Shown here: piece by piece, positions 14,368 to 21,826 of the stretch
Layout of the letters: each line of letters begins with the position of its first letter
How positions within the stretch are numbered: the first letter of the stretch is position 1
NCBI RefSeq assembly: GCF_041807905.1
Contig: NZ_JBGVSA010000038.1
Span: 1-25,570 of the forward strand
DNA: 25,570 nt
Origin: JBGVSA01 sp041807905
GTDB lineage: Bacteria > Pseudomonadota > Gammaproteobacteria > Burkholderiales > Rhodocyclaceae
Direction of reading: 5' to 3'
Made by a program: the position numbers and the translations under genes
Notes under the pieces: generated by a model
Seen by the model: only the letters and a program-made list of their open reading frames with translations
What the model was told of the DNA's origin: nothing
Databases searched by the model: none

Positions 14368-15555
14368 GTGAGTATTCTTGAGACGCTCAGTGCATTGATG
14401 AAAGGACTGCCTTCGGCGCGAATGGGGGCTCACCTCGGCCTTCCGCTCGAAAAAGTAGAAAGTGGCATCAAGCAGTCGTTGGCAGTACTACTCAGCGCCA
14501 TCGCGGCGAAGCAAGACATAGCGGGTGCCCTGGAAAAACTGGTTCAGACTGCCGTCGAACTGGAGCGTTCGGGTGGCCTGAAGGCGCTCGTCGACGGCAG
14601 CCCCCTCGCCACGGGGCAAGACAATGCACCGCTGATCAGTCGTGTAGGCGAGATGCAAACGGAATTGCTCAACGGGCGAGCAGAAGATGTCATAAAGGCG
14701 CTTGCATCGACCCTTTCCATGCCTCTGGACGGAGCCAAGCGCCTGCTTAACCAGGCCAGCCTGCTGCTGGCCGGGTTCGTGGGGGAGCAACTGAAGCGCC
14801 CAGGCATGAACGGTCCCGCATTGGCAGCGACGCTCGCCACCGAGCGCCCGGGTTACGCAGTATGGCTACCGCCCAGCTTGGCCTCGTGGTATGCAGACAA
14901 GTCGGCAGGCCCGGTTGCGACCAAGAAGTGTTCGCGCCGGTGGTTGCCATGGGTCCTGCTGGCTTTGCTCGTGATCTTGGCTACGCTGTTTGGCCTCAAA
15001 GGGTGTGGCGATGAAAAGTCGGCGGACAATCCTGCCATATCGAGCACCAGCGGTCCTGCTGCGAGTGGCGCCGTCGACTCGGTGAAGGCGGCGCTCGGAG
15101 AGTTCTTCAAGCTCTTGCTGCCTGATGGCACGGAACTGAACGTGCCAGAGTTGGGTATCGAGAATCGGCTGGTGAAGTTCATCAAGGACGACGCCCAGCA
15201 GGTGGATCCGTCGATCTGGTTCAGCTTTGATCGCCTGACCTTCGAGAGCAACTCCAACACCTTGATGCCCGGTTCGGAAGAGCAATTGAAGAATATCGCC
15301 GCCATCATGAAAGCCTTCCCGAAAGTACATCTGAAGCTGGGTGGCTACACTGATAACACTGGCACGCCGGAAGGTAACCTGACCTTGTCCGATGCCCGCG
15401 CAAGAAGTGTGATGGACGAACTGGTCAAGTTGGGTGTTCAGGCAGACAGGCTGGAGGCCAAGGGGTACGGGCAGGAGCATCCGGTTGCCAGTAACGACAC
15501 TGAAGAGGGGCGCGCCAAGAACCGTCGGATCGACGTTAACGTCACTGCGAAGTAA
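14368..15555 (+). CDS. DUF937-like / OmpA-family fusion protein with a membrane anchor
   Basis: A 395-residue protein; GTG 14368 follows a full AGGAGG at 14357-14362. The N-terminal 60 residues (LETLSALMKGLPSARMGAHL, LGLPLEKVESGIKQSLAVLL) resemble the DUF937/YidB-type helical domain, and helical repeats continue to about 165. A membrane helix follows at about 192-211 (WLPWVLLALLVILATLFG), then a Ser/Ala linker. The C-terminal 115 residues form an OmpA-like peptidoglycan-binding domain: FSFDRLTFESNSNTLMPGSE, LGGYTDNTG, LSDARARSVMDELVKLGV, KGYGQEHPVASN, then GRAKNRRIDV. The predicted topology is a cytoplasmic N-domain with the OmpA domain holding the wall. It sits between element genes but points the other way. 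A strong hairpin follows. Confidence 0.85.
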   Translation: MSILETLSALMKGLPSARMGAHLGLPLEKVESGIKQSLAVLLSAIAAKQDIAGALEKLVQTAVELERSGGLKALVDGSPLATGQDNAPLISRVGEMQTELLNGRAEDVIKALASTLSMPLDGAKRLLNQASLLLAGFVGEQLKRPGMNGPALAATLATERPGYAVWLPPSLASWYADKSAGPVATKKCSRRWLPWVLLALLVILATLFGLKGCGDEKSADNPAISSTSGPAASGAVDSVKAALGEFFKLLLPDGTELNVPELGIENRLVKFIKDDAQQVDPSIWFSFDRLTFESNSNTLMPGSEEQLKNIAAIMKAFPKVHLKLGGYTDNTGTPEGNLTLSDARARSVMDELVKLGVQADRLEAKGYGQEHPVASNDTEEGRAKNRRIDVNVTAK

Positions 15556-15563
15556 CTCGTCTC

Positions 15564-15590
15564 GATCGCGCGGCGGTGTGCCGCGCGATC
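15564..15590 (+). terminator. Strong GC hairpin after the OmpA-family gene
   Basis: GATCGCGCGGC (15564-15574) pairs perfectly over 11 bp with GCCGCGCGATC (15580-15590) around GGTGT, nine bases after the stop. No T-run follows on either side. It lies between convergent genes (OmpA-family rightward, rep leftward) and could serve both transcripts. Because it is near the replication gene, a replication or nick site is a remote alternative. Confidence 0.5.
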
Positions 15591-15722
15591 GCTGGATCAC
15601 GTCGAGCATGGCGCCGGCGCGCGACTTGTTGGGACTCGCGGATGCGACCAGGCGCACGCATGAGCATATGCGCGTGATGTTGTAGCGGCCGCGGCTAGCT
15701 CGGCACAGTTCGCGGGGCGCGC

Positions 15723-17873
15723 TCAGTGGGCGATCGGTGTCTGCTCCGTCCATGACTTCAACCAGTCGATCTCCCGTTGGAGTTGTAGGCCAAACGTATC
15801 GAGCTTCGCGTAACGCCCACGACGGGTGCGGCGCGTCGCCGTGGGCGGCCCGGGTTCGACCTCGCGTGGGTAGATACGTGCGATCAGGTCGCGGGCCTGC
15901 TTGATCAAGCGCGATATCTCGGCTGTTCGCTCTGCGCGGGCGTGAGCGTCGTTCAGTTCGGCCACGATCGAGGGTGGCGCGGCCCATTCGTGCGCCCAGG
16001 CAATGAACTGTTCGTAAGTCGGCGTGGTTCGCGTTTCGGTGTTCGGGCTGCTTGCACGCGGCGCCGCGGGCACCGATTTTGAAAACGTAGAGTTATTGAC
16101 ACGAGTCCAAGGGCGCGCGTCGCGCGCCGGCTTCAACACCCACTCGTGCAGGCGCGTCACTTCGATCTGGCCGGTCGTGCAGTCAACCACCCCGATGACG
16201 TTGGGTTGAGCCTCTTCCCCGTAGCGGTTGGGTTTCTCGGCCGGCTCTCGATTCAGTTTGATGGGCATATCGCGGCGGCGCATTTCCCATCCGCCCATGA
16301 CCTCCATGAAGCGCGCCCAGTTGCCAGCATCGGCGGCCACGGCGGCGCGCATCACGACACTGTCTTCATTACTGTCCTTGGCGTTCAGCCTGCGCAGCTC
16401 GCGCCACACCGACACAGGTGGCCCACCGACTTGTTGAAACTGACGAATCCCCCAGGTTGAAGCCCAAGCACCGACCCGCTTGGCCGTCGACGCTGTACTG
16501 GCAGTCTCGTCGTCTGACTCGAAGTCAGCGCCAATGGACTCACCGCTATGTCCTACGCCGTCGATATTCTTGGCGATGTATTTCGCGATGTAGCCCGCAG
16601 CGGAGCCGCGCTCCCAATCGATGGCTTTGAAGCTCACGCGCGCTTCGATCTGATGCCAGACGCTGTGCGGTGGATGTGCCCAGAAGGCTCTCTCGTGGCC
16701 GATGGCATCGGCAATCTCAGCCAGCGTACCGACCCCTGCACCGGCAGCCTTCAGCACGCGTGCGCGATCGACCGCCTCGTCGTGGGACAAGGCGTAGCGT
16801 AGGCCTAACTCTTCACGGTCCTCGCGTACGGCGTAACGAGCCACGATACGGCGGAACAGAGGCACATGACTGGGCCGCAGGAAGAAAAGCCCATGGAAGT
16901 GGGGTGTTCCATCGTGATGGGGCTCTGCCACGCGGAAACCAAAGATGGGGATGCCGGCACGCGCAAGGGCCGCCGTAATCCGCGCCCAGACATGTTTGAG
17001 CAGGTACGACTGCGTGTCGCGCGGCATGGCACCGGCCCACTTGGTGTTGCGCGACCCATCACGTGCGTGGTGCGCATGAAAGCGACTCGGGGCAGTGATC
17101 GTAATGAACTCCCCCGCAAGGCCACACTGCCTGGCAATGTACTCAGCGCCTGCCACGCGTGTCATCAATTCGGCGCGGCGATTCCTGGGGTTTGACACCG
17201 ACTTGTCGACGAGCACCTGGAGATTGAATTCTTCTCCGAGCTCATTGATCGCGACGAACGACTCCAGCAACGAGCCATTGCGCTGGCGTTGCGCCGCGTG
17301 CCGTTTCATGGCGTCTTCGCTGCAGAAGAGCGCACCGCGCCGATGCACTTGCCCCAACTCAACGGCAAATGCCTCGGTCTTGCGCGCGACGCTACGGCGC
17401 AGGTGGTAGCGCCACCATTTTTCGCAGGCCAATCGGGCGCGCTCACCCTCTACGGCGTCAGCCTTCGGCGGCATCACGCCCCGTGTTTGCGCAAAACGGG
17501 CAAGGCCATCACTGCACGTTTGCCATCGAACATGATCGCACCCTATGCGCGCGGAGTCCTCGGCGAAGAGACGAATGTCTGACTCCGTGGCCGCGAGACC
17601 TACCGGCAGGTGCACATGTCGACTGACGAACGCTTGCAGCCAATCCGTTGCCGCCTGGGCTCGCGTGACTGCCAGATCGCACACGCGGCGTCCCGTAACC
17701 TGGGGCAACGGTGCCGAGCGGCGCTCCAAGTAGCCCTGACTGACAGCTTTCCTGATGTTGCGAGGAAAGCGATCGAGCAAACGCTGAGCCCTGATGTCAT
17801 GCTCCCTGCGCTCGCGAACTGGATTTAGAGGGGGCAGCGAGAACGCGTGCCCAGCCACACCACCTTGAATCAT
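15723..17873 (-). CDS. Replication initiator, P2 gpA-type HUH endonuclease
   Basis: A leftward protein of about 716 residues of the phage replication gene A family (Pfam PF05840). ATG at 17873 has GGAAGAA upstream; a GTG at 17894 would add seven residues. Counted from that GTG, HUH motif I is FITITAPSRFHA (263-274) and motif II is EPHHDGTPHFHGLFF with the metal-binding H332/H334. Motif III is GYIAKYIAKNIDG with two tyrosines (Y435 and Y439), as in gpA. These enzymes nick one strand, join to its 5' end and start rolling-circle replication. All core residues are present, so it may be active. It sits downstream of the AlpA-like gene on the same strand, in an element whose integrase is dead. Confidence 0.9.
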   Translation of the reverse strand: MIQGGVAGHAFSLPPLNPVRERREHDIRAQRLLDRFPRNIRKAVSQGYLERRSAPLPQVTGRRVCDLAVTRAQAATDWLQAFVSRHVHLPVGLAATESDIRLFAEDSARIGCDHVRWQTCSDGLARFAQTRGVMPPKADAVEGERARLACEKWWRYHLRRSVARKTEAFAVELGQVHRRGALFCSEDAMKRHAAQRQRNGSLLESFVAINELGEEFNLQVLVDKSVSNPRNRRAELMTRVAGAEYIARQCGLAGEFITITAPSRFHAHHARDGSRNTKWAGAMPRDTQSYLLKHVWARITAALARAGIPIFGFRVAEPHHDGTPHFHGLFFLRPSHVPLFRRIVARYAVREDREELGLRYALSHDEAVDRARVLKAAGAGVGTLAEIADAIGHERAFWAHPPHSVWHQIEARVSFKAIDWERGSAAGYIAKYIAKNIDGVGHSGESIGADFESDDETASTASTAKRVGAWASTWGIRQFQQVGGPPVSVWRELRRLNAKDSNEDSVVMRAAVAADAGNWARFMEVMGGWEMRRRDMPIKLNREPAEKPNRYGEEAQPNVIGVVDCTTGQIEVTRLHEWVLKPARDARPWTRVNNSTFSKSVPAAPRASSPNTETRTTPTYEQFIAWAHEWAAPPSIVAELNDAHARAERTAEISRLIKQARDLIARIYPREVEPGPPTATRRTRRGRYAKLDTFGLQLQREIDWLKSWTEQTPIAH

Positions 17874-18156
17874 GTGAGTTCTTCCAGTCCCCACACTAGG
17901 GCGACATTGCGGCCCGACAACTCTTGGGTGACAAGTGTCGCAATGCCAGTGAGGCAGGTGCCAGAACGGTCCAATTCAAGGCCCGGATTGTGGGGGTTCA
18001 AGCGCTTTCCTTTGCCGTCTGAGTCCTGTCGCCGGATATCGGCAGGGTAATGTCCGCTCGCCGTGCTCCCAGACAGTCACCGAAAGGTAGAGCATGATGT
18101 GCCGCCACATTCAGAGCCGATCTCGAATCGACGTGCGTCACATGCGGGCAGCAACG
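17874..18156 (-). pseudogene. Region upstream of rep, with a decayed second AlpA-like 3' end (about 18032-18080)
   Basis: At 18032-18080 the DNA aligns, with small gaps, to 18187-18235, the 3' part of the intact AlpA-like gene. Both begin CCGGATATCGGC and end CCCAGAC..CACC. On the minus strand it reads GHYPADIR where the intact protein has GYYLADIR. The frame is blocked just upstream by a stop, so it is a relic of an ancestral tandem duplication. The remainder of this 283-base gap should hold the leftward promoter of the replication gene, but I could not define it. Confidence 0.5.
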
Positions 18157-18384
18157 TCAGGCGCGAGGCAGGTCGTTCGCCACCGCCCGGATATCGGCCA
18201 GGTAATACCCCACCTGGCGTGGCCCCAGACGCACCTTGGTGAGCCCGCGCGCCATCACCAGTTTCCGGAAGCTCTCCCGACGCATGCCGAGAATGCGGGC
18301 AGCATCATGCGCACGGACCACGATGGGTTCGATGACGTCGACGTTCGCCACGTATCCGGCGTTGTGTTGTTGAGTGTTCATCAT
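18157..18384 (-). CDS. AlpA-like helix-turn-helix regulator/excisionase
   Basis: A 75-residue leftward protein from the first of two ATGs at 18384/18381, with AAGGA about 12 bases upstream. The longer open frame to 18705 adds residues without protein character. The core VRAHDAARILGMRRESFRKL followed by VMARGLTKVRLGPRQVGYYL and ADIRAVANDL follows the AlpA/MerR-like pattern: an HTH (A-A-x-I-L-G-x-x-x-x-S/T-F), a basic wing, then a helix. AlpA proteins activate integrase or excise genes in P4-like and other integrative elements. Upstream of the replication gene on the same strand, it is the likely switch of this element. The integrase it might have served is reduced to a fragment. Confidence 0.75.
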   Translation of the reverse strand: MMNTQQHNAGYVANVDVIEPIVVRAHDAARILGMRRESFRKLVMARGLTKVRLGPRQVGYYLADIRAVANDLPRA

Positions 18385-18774
18385 CGTTCTGCTTTTTCCT
18401 TGGGGTTTGGTGGAAGACGCACGCATCATGTGGCGCGCCCCACGTGGTCCGCAAGAGGAGAAACTGGGTGGCTCGTTGTGCCAGAACGCCACACAAGAAG
18501 GGCGGTAAACCAGAGCGCACAACAACGAACCAGGACGAACAACGTCGCCCCCAAACAGCCTATCGATCGAGTAGGGGAATCTCCCTATCTGCATTACGCA
18601 ACAGACATAGGTGCGGGCACGCCCAGAAAGGCCTTCTGCCTGTTCTGGCTGAACTTGTCGCTCGGGGCGCCTTGTCACCGACGAGTCTTCGGCCTTTGCA
18701 GTCATTCATGCCAACGGGCTAGAATGGCCGCTACCAGCCAAAAACAGCCATGGCCCTAGGGAGGGCTTTCGGGG
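18385..18774. other. Divergent control region between AlpA-like gene and CBASS operon
   Basis: About 390 bases hold the leftward promoter of the AlpA-like gene and the rightward promoter of the defence operon. An imperfect inverted repeat, TAGGGGAATCTCCCTA (18572-18587), could be an operator. No gene is credible here: the long frames on both strands are shadows with poor composition. The border between the integrative element and the defence operon probably falls within this stretch. Confidence 0.45.
18696..18725 (+). promoter_or_regulatory. Probable promoter of the type IV CBASS operon
   Basis: TTGCAG (18696-18701) and TAGAAT (18720-18725) are 18 bases apart. The -10 box matches five of six consensus positions and the -35 keeps TTG. 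Transcription would start at about 18732, some 40 bases before the ATG at 18775, whose ribosome site is the GGGAGGG at about 18758-18764. No second promoter is needed for the tightly packed genes that follow. Confidence 0.5.
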
Positions 18775-19332
18775 ATGGAAAGAAGTAGACACGCGACAGT
18801 GTTAATGAGTGGCGGAATTGATTCTGCTGCATGTGCAGCGTTCCTTATCGACCAAGGTCTTGATGTATCCGCGGTCTTCGTGGACTATGGCCAGGCTGCC
18901 GCAAATTTTGAGCGTGTGGCGGTTCGGTCGCTTACGGCCGCGCTCGATATCCAAGTTCAAGAACTGGCCCTTACAGGTGCGGATCCATTTGGTTCCGGTG
19001 AACTTATCGGCCGCAACGCTTTTCTTGTCTTTTCAGCGATATTGGCAACCCGAGCTCGATCAAGTCGAATCGCGCTGGGGCTGCACGCGGGAACGCCGTA
19101 CTACGATTGCTCGCCGGCTTTTGTCGACACGATCAATCGCGCCGTCGCCGAACACACCGACAACGCCGTCCGAGTGGTTGCACCGTTTATTGAATGGACC
19201 AAGCGCGAGGTGTACGACTATTTCATCCACGCAGGCCTACCCATCGAGCTGACATATAGCTGCGAGTCCGGCTGCGCGCCCGCTTGTGGCAGGTGTGCAT
19301 CGTGTCAGGACCGAAAGGCGCTGCAATGCTAG
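18775..19332 (+). CDS. cap9: QueC-like enzyme of type IV CBASS (Cap9-type)
   Basis: A 185-residue QueC-family protein, somewhat shorter than housekeeping QueC (roughly 220-230). The ATP-pyrophosphatase loop is LMSGGIDSAA (10-19), followed by VFVDYGQ (34-40), GRNAFLVFSAILAT (79-92, the QueC R-N strand) and YYDCSPAFVDTINRAV (109-124). The zinc cysteine cluster is at the C-terminus (C163, C167, C171, C174, C177). QueC converts 7-carboxy-7-deazaguanine with ATP and ammonia. As first gene of a CD-NTase operon with TGT- and OGG-like genes, this is instead the type IV CBASS ancillary enzyme. As I recall recent work, that enzyme joins the 7-deazaguanine to the N-terminal glycine of the CD-NTase. Its stop overlaps the next start. 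Confidence 0.85.
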   Translation: MERSRHATVLMSGGIDSAACAAFLIDQGLDVSAVFVDYGQAAANFERVAVRSLTAALDIQVQELALTGADPFGSGELIGRNAFLVFSAILATRARSSRIALGLHAGTPYYDCSPAFVDTINRAVAEHTDNAVRVVAPFIEWTKREVYDYFIHAGLPIELTYSCESGCAPACGRCASCQDRKALQC

Positions 19333-20300
19333 CTAGACGCCGATCACTTAAGCTGAATGGCGTTGAAGTTGAGCGTACCCCTCTGCTCGTGCCATCGTTC
19401 TCTAGCAAGGGATTTCCAGATGTTCGCAAGATCATCGAGTCCTGTTCGGAACTGATCGAAGGCGTCACGCTTGTCAGCGCGTACGACCTTCATTATGAAA
19501 AGGTGCACCCCCCTTTCGACTTCCCCTCGCTGATCTTTCTTGATAGCGGCGGGTACGAAGCGTCGAAGGATGCTGAGCTCTCAGACCTTGGCGATCGGGA
19601 TCATCATCCGAAGGATTGGACGCAGGAGATGCATGAGAACATCCTTGCGAAATGGCAACCGTCGGTGCCCAGCGTACTGATTAGCTACGACCATCCCAAG
19701 GCGCGCGTGGGGTTCGCCGAACAGATTGAGCGCGCACGTGCAATGGCGCCGGAACGCACCGGCTTTCTGCGGGAATTGCTGCTTAAACCCGAGACGGAAT
19801 CCCAGACCCTGCTGCATGTCGACAATCTGCTGCAGTATGTCCACTGGTTTGCTGATTTCGACATCATTGGCGTCACCGAGAAAGAGATCGGTAACTCTCT
19901 CGTGGAACGGATGAAGAATATTGCCAAACTGAGGCGGGCCCTGACCGCGGTAGGAATCGATATCCCGATCCACGTTTTCGGCAGTCTGGACACGATTTCA
20001 ACCCCTATGTACTTTCTCGCCGGAGCCGACATTTTTGACGGCTTGACGTGGCTGCGGTTCGCTTTCCACGAGGGTTTGACAATATACAAACACAACTTCG
20101 GCGCCCTGGAATTGGGCGTCGCGACCAAGGCACATATGGTGGATGCTCGATGCTGGCATCAGAACTACTACTACATGAATGAACTGCAGTTGGAGATGCG
20201 ACGATTCTTGGCATCCAAAGACTTCAGTTCATTCAAGTATCACGGCGACATGTTCAAGACCGCGTTGCAAAGCGCGCTTGAAGCGTTGGGAGATCAGTAA
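19326..20300 (+). CDS. cap10: TGT-like protein of type IV CBASS (Cap10-type)
   Basis: A 324-residue relative of tRNA-guanine transglycosylase. I chose ATG 19326, which overlaps the previous stop by seven bases (ATGCTAG) with GAAAGG upstream; a longer frame from 19284 runs back into the QueC-like gene. FLDSGGYE (71-78) matches the TGT base-pocket motif DSGGF, and GADIFDGLTWLR (233-244) matches the FDC..PTR block, keeping the Asp (D238) equivalent to the nucleophile. The usual C-terminal zinc ligands (CxCxxC...H) are missing: the aligned region reads DARCWHQNYYYMNEL with one Cys. It probably handles a deazaguanine but not normal tRNA. It is the second gene of the operon; the CD-NTase follows with a TAATG overlap. 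Confidence 0.85.
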   Translation: MLARRRSLKLNGVEVERTPLLVPSFSSKGFPDVRKIIESCSELIEGVTLVSAYDLHYEKVHPPFDFPSLIFLDSGGYEASKDAELSDLGDRDHHPKDWTQEMHENILAKWQPSVPSVLISYDHPKARVGFAEQIERARAMAPERTGFLRELLLKPETESQTLLHVDNLLQYVHWFADFDIIGVTEKEIGNSLVERMKNIAKLRRALTAVGIDIPIHVFGSLDTISTPMYFLAGADIFDGLTWLRFAFHEGLTIYKHNFGALELGVATKAHMVDARCWHQNYYYMNELQLEMRRFLASKDFSSFKYHGDMFKTALQSALEALGDQ

Positions 20301-21241
20301 TGGGTGGCAGCGGTGGTAGATCTACCTTCTGGAACAGAAGCCCAGAGGAGTTGAGAAACGCAGTTCGCAAGGCCGAAGACGACTCATCAGTCAAGCAATT
20401 CGAGGTCGAACTCGCGGGCACATTGTCGGACCTCCTCGGCGCGTACAACAGCAGGGATGCGCAGGCGGTCCAAGAGCGCCTTGGTGCGATTCGAGCCGCG
20501 TTGCAGGACGAAGTTGAGGGGACGTTTGACTCGCTTTTTGGCGGATCAGTTGCCAAGCATACATATGTCGACGGATTGAGCGACATCGACTCGCTGATTC
20601 TTCTCAACGACTCCGACCTTGAGAACCACAGCCCTCAGCGCGCGCTTGAGAAAATGGCCACCATCATCAAGGCTGCCCTGCCTGCGTCGGTCACAGTCAC
20701 GCACGGACAAATGGCTGTGACAGTGGATTATGGTGACGGCATGGTCGTCCAGCTCCTGCCGGCGACAAAGGGCACAGACGGACATGTTCATGTCCCCTCG
20801 TCAAGACGTGATGCGTGGTCTGAGATCAACCCGATGGCATTCAGGGAAGTCCTGAGCGCTCGTAATGCCGCTTGCGGCGGCAAGCTGGTGCCTACTATCA
20901 AGCTTGCCAAGGCCATCAATGGCGAGCTACCTGAAGGCCAGCGCCTGAGCGGCTATCACATGGAGAGCTTGGCGATAGCTGCGTTTCGTAACTACGCAGG
21001 GGAAAAGACGACATCCGCGATGCTGCCGACCTTCTTTGACCGTGCTCGTAACTTGGTCCTCTCTCCGATGAAGGACAGCACTGGCCAGTCTGTGCACGTA
21101 GATAGCTATTTGGGCCCGGCCAACAGCCCTGAACGCCAAGCGGCAAGCCACTTGCTCGGACGTCTAGCCCGACGTATGCGCAACGCAACTGCAGCTGGAT
21201 CGGTGGCGCAATGGAAAGCACTATTCGGGTTGGAGCCATGA
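20300..21241 (+). CDS. CD-NTase: cyclic oligonucleotide synthase of type IV CBASS
   Basis: A 313-residue nucleotidyltransferase, start fixed by the TAATG overlap with the TGT-like gene. The active site is FGGSVAKHTYVDGLSDIDSL (80-99), with the G-G-S of the polymerase-beta fold and the acidic pair D95/D97. VTVDYGDGMVVQLLPA (140-155) is the strand normally holding the third acid, here Gln151 at that place. The C-terminal domain has the typical SEINPMAFREVL, PTIKLAKAING, HMESLAIAAF and STGQSVHVDSYLGPANSPER blocks, the last spanning about 260-279. On phage infection such enzymes make a cyclic nucleotide that opens the effector. The N-terminus MGGSGGRSTFW is flexible and, after Met removal, presents a free glycine, the expected target of the QueC-like enzyme. 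Confidence 0.9.
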   Translation: MGGSGGRSTFWNRSPEELRNAVRKAEDDSSVKQFEVELAGTLSDLLGAYNSRDAQAVQERLGAIRAALQDEVEGTFDSLFGGSVAKHTYVDGLSDIDSLILLNDSDLENHSPQRALEKMATIIKAALPASVTVTHGQMAVTVDYGDGMVVQLLPATKGTDGHVHVPSSRRDAWSEINPMAFREVLSARNAACGGKLVPTIKLAKAINGELPEGQRLSGYHMESLAIAAFRNYAGEKTTSAMLPTFFDRARNLVLSPMKDSTGQSVHVDSYLGPANSPERQAASHLLGRLARRMRNATAAGSVAQWKALFGLEP

Positions 21242-21819
21242 GTGCCGAAGATTCCATGAAGGACGAACTGACTCGCATCTGTCGGGTCTCAGACATGCTT
21301 TGTACCGGGCACGCAGCTCTGCGCGACCGATACGCGACGTTCGCCTTTGCCCTAGACCTTTTGACACTAGGGGTGTCCACGTGGCTCGTGGCGCTCGCAT
21401 TCGTCGAACCGAAACTCAACGTAACGTTGACGCCCTTCGGATGGGACAGCCAAATTTGGGTCGGAGCGCTTGGTACGGGCGTCTTCTTTCTGACGCTGAT
21501 TCAAATCAAGACTGATTGGAAGGGGCGATCAGATGCACACAAAAGGACATTGGATGTTTACGCCGAAGTAAAGCGTGAAGCGGGTTATCTACTGTCGGCG
21601 GGCGAGTATGATCATGACGCTTGCCAGCGCGTCTTCTCAAGATATGACATGGCAGCCTCTGTCGGCATCCCAATTCCCGAAGCGGAGTTTCTAAGGCAGA
21701 AGCAGCGGCATCTTGTGAAGGTGGCGCTGAGTAAGGCATTGGACGATCGCCCGGCTACGTCTTTGATGTGGCTGCGAGTGCAACTATGGTGCCGCGACAC
21801 CTTCAAAGCAGGTAACTAG
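21238..21819 (+). CDS. 2TM SLATT-domain effector of CBASS
   Basis: A 193-residue membrane protein. ATG 21238 overlaps the CD-NTase stop (ATGA); the frame from 21211 inside that gene is less likely. Two membrane helices lie at about residues 34-55 (FAFALDLLTLGVSTWLVALA) and 77-96 (IWVGALGTGVFFLTLIQIKT). They are followed by helices rich in charge (SDAHKRTLDVYAEVKREAGY, FSRYDMAASVGIPIPEAEFL, RQKQRHLVKVALSKAL). This is the SLATT layout (SMODS and SLOG-associating 2TM effector). These proteins are thought to form pores or channels and kill the infected cell when the CD-NTase signal arrives. As the only membrane protein in the operon, it is the likely effector. Seven bases separate it from the next gene. 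Confidence 0.85.
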   Translation: MSAEDSMKDELTRICRVSDMLCTGHAALRDRYATFAFALDLLTLGVSTWLVALAFVEPKLNVTLTPFGWDSQIWVGALGTGVFFLTLIQIKTDWKGRSDAHKRTLDVYAEVKREAGYLLSAGEYDHDACQRVFSRYDMAASVGIPIPEAEFLRQKQRHLVKVALSKALDDRPATSLMWLRVQLWCRDTFKAGN

Positions 21820-21826
21820 CTGACCC

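Noticed and set aside
14866..15987. 373-codon leftward frame antisense to the OmpA-family gene
   Set aside because: It is a mirror of a well-supported gene with a full AGGAGG; composition is Arg-rich without motifs.
18094..18759. 221-codon rightward frame over the AlpA-like gene
   Set aside because: Antisense to the AlpA-like gene and to the control region; no recognisable domain.
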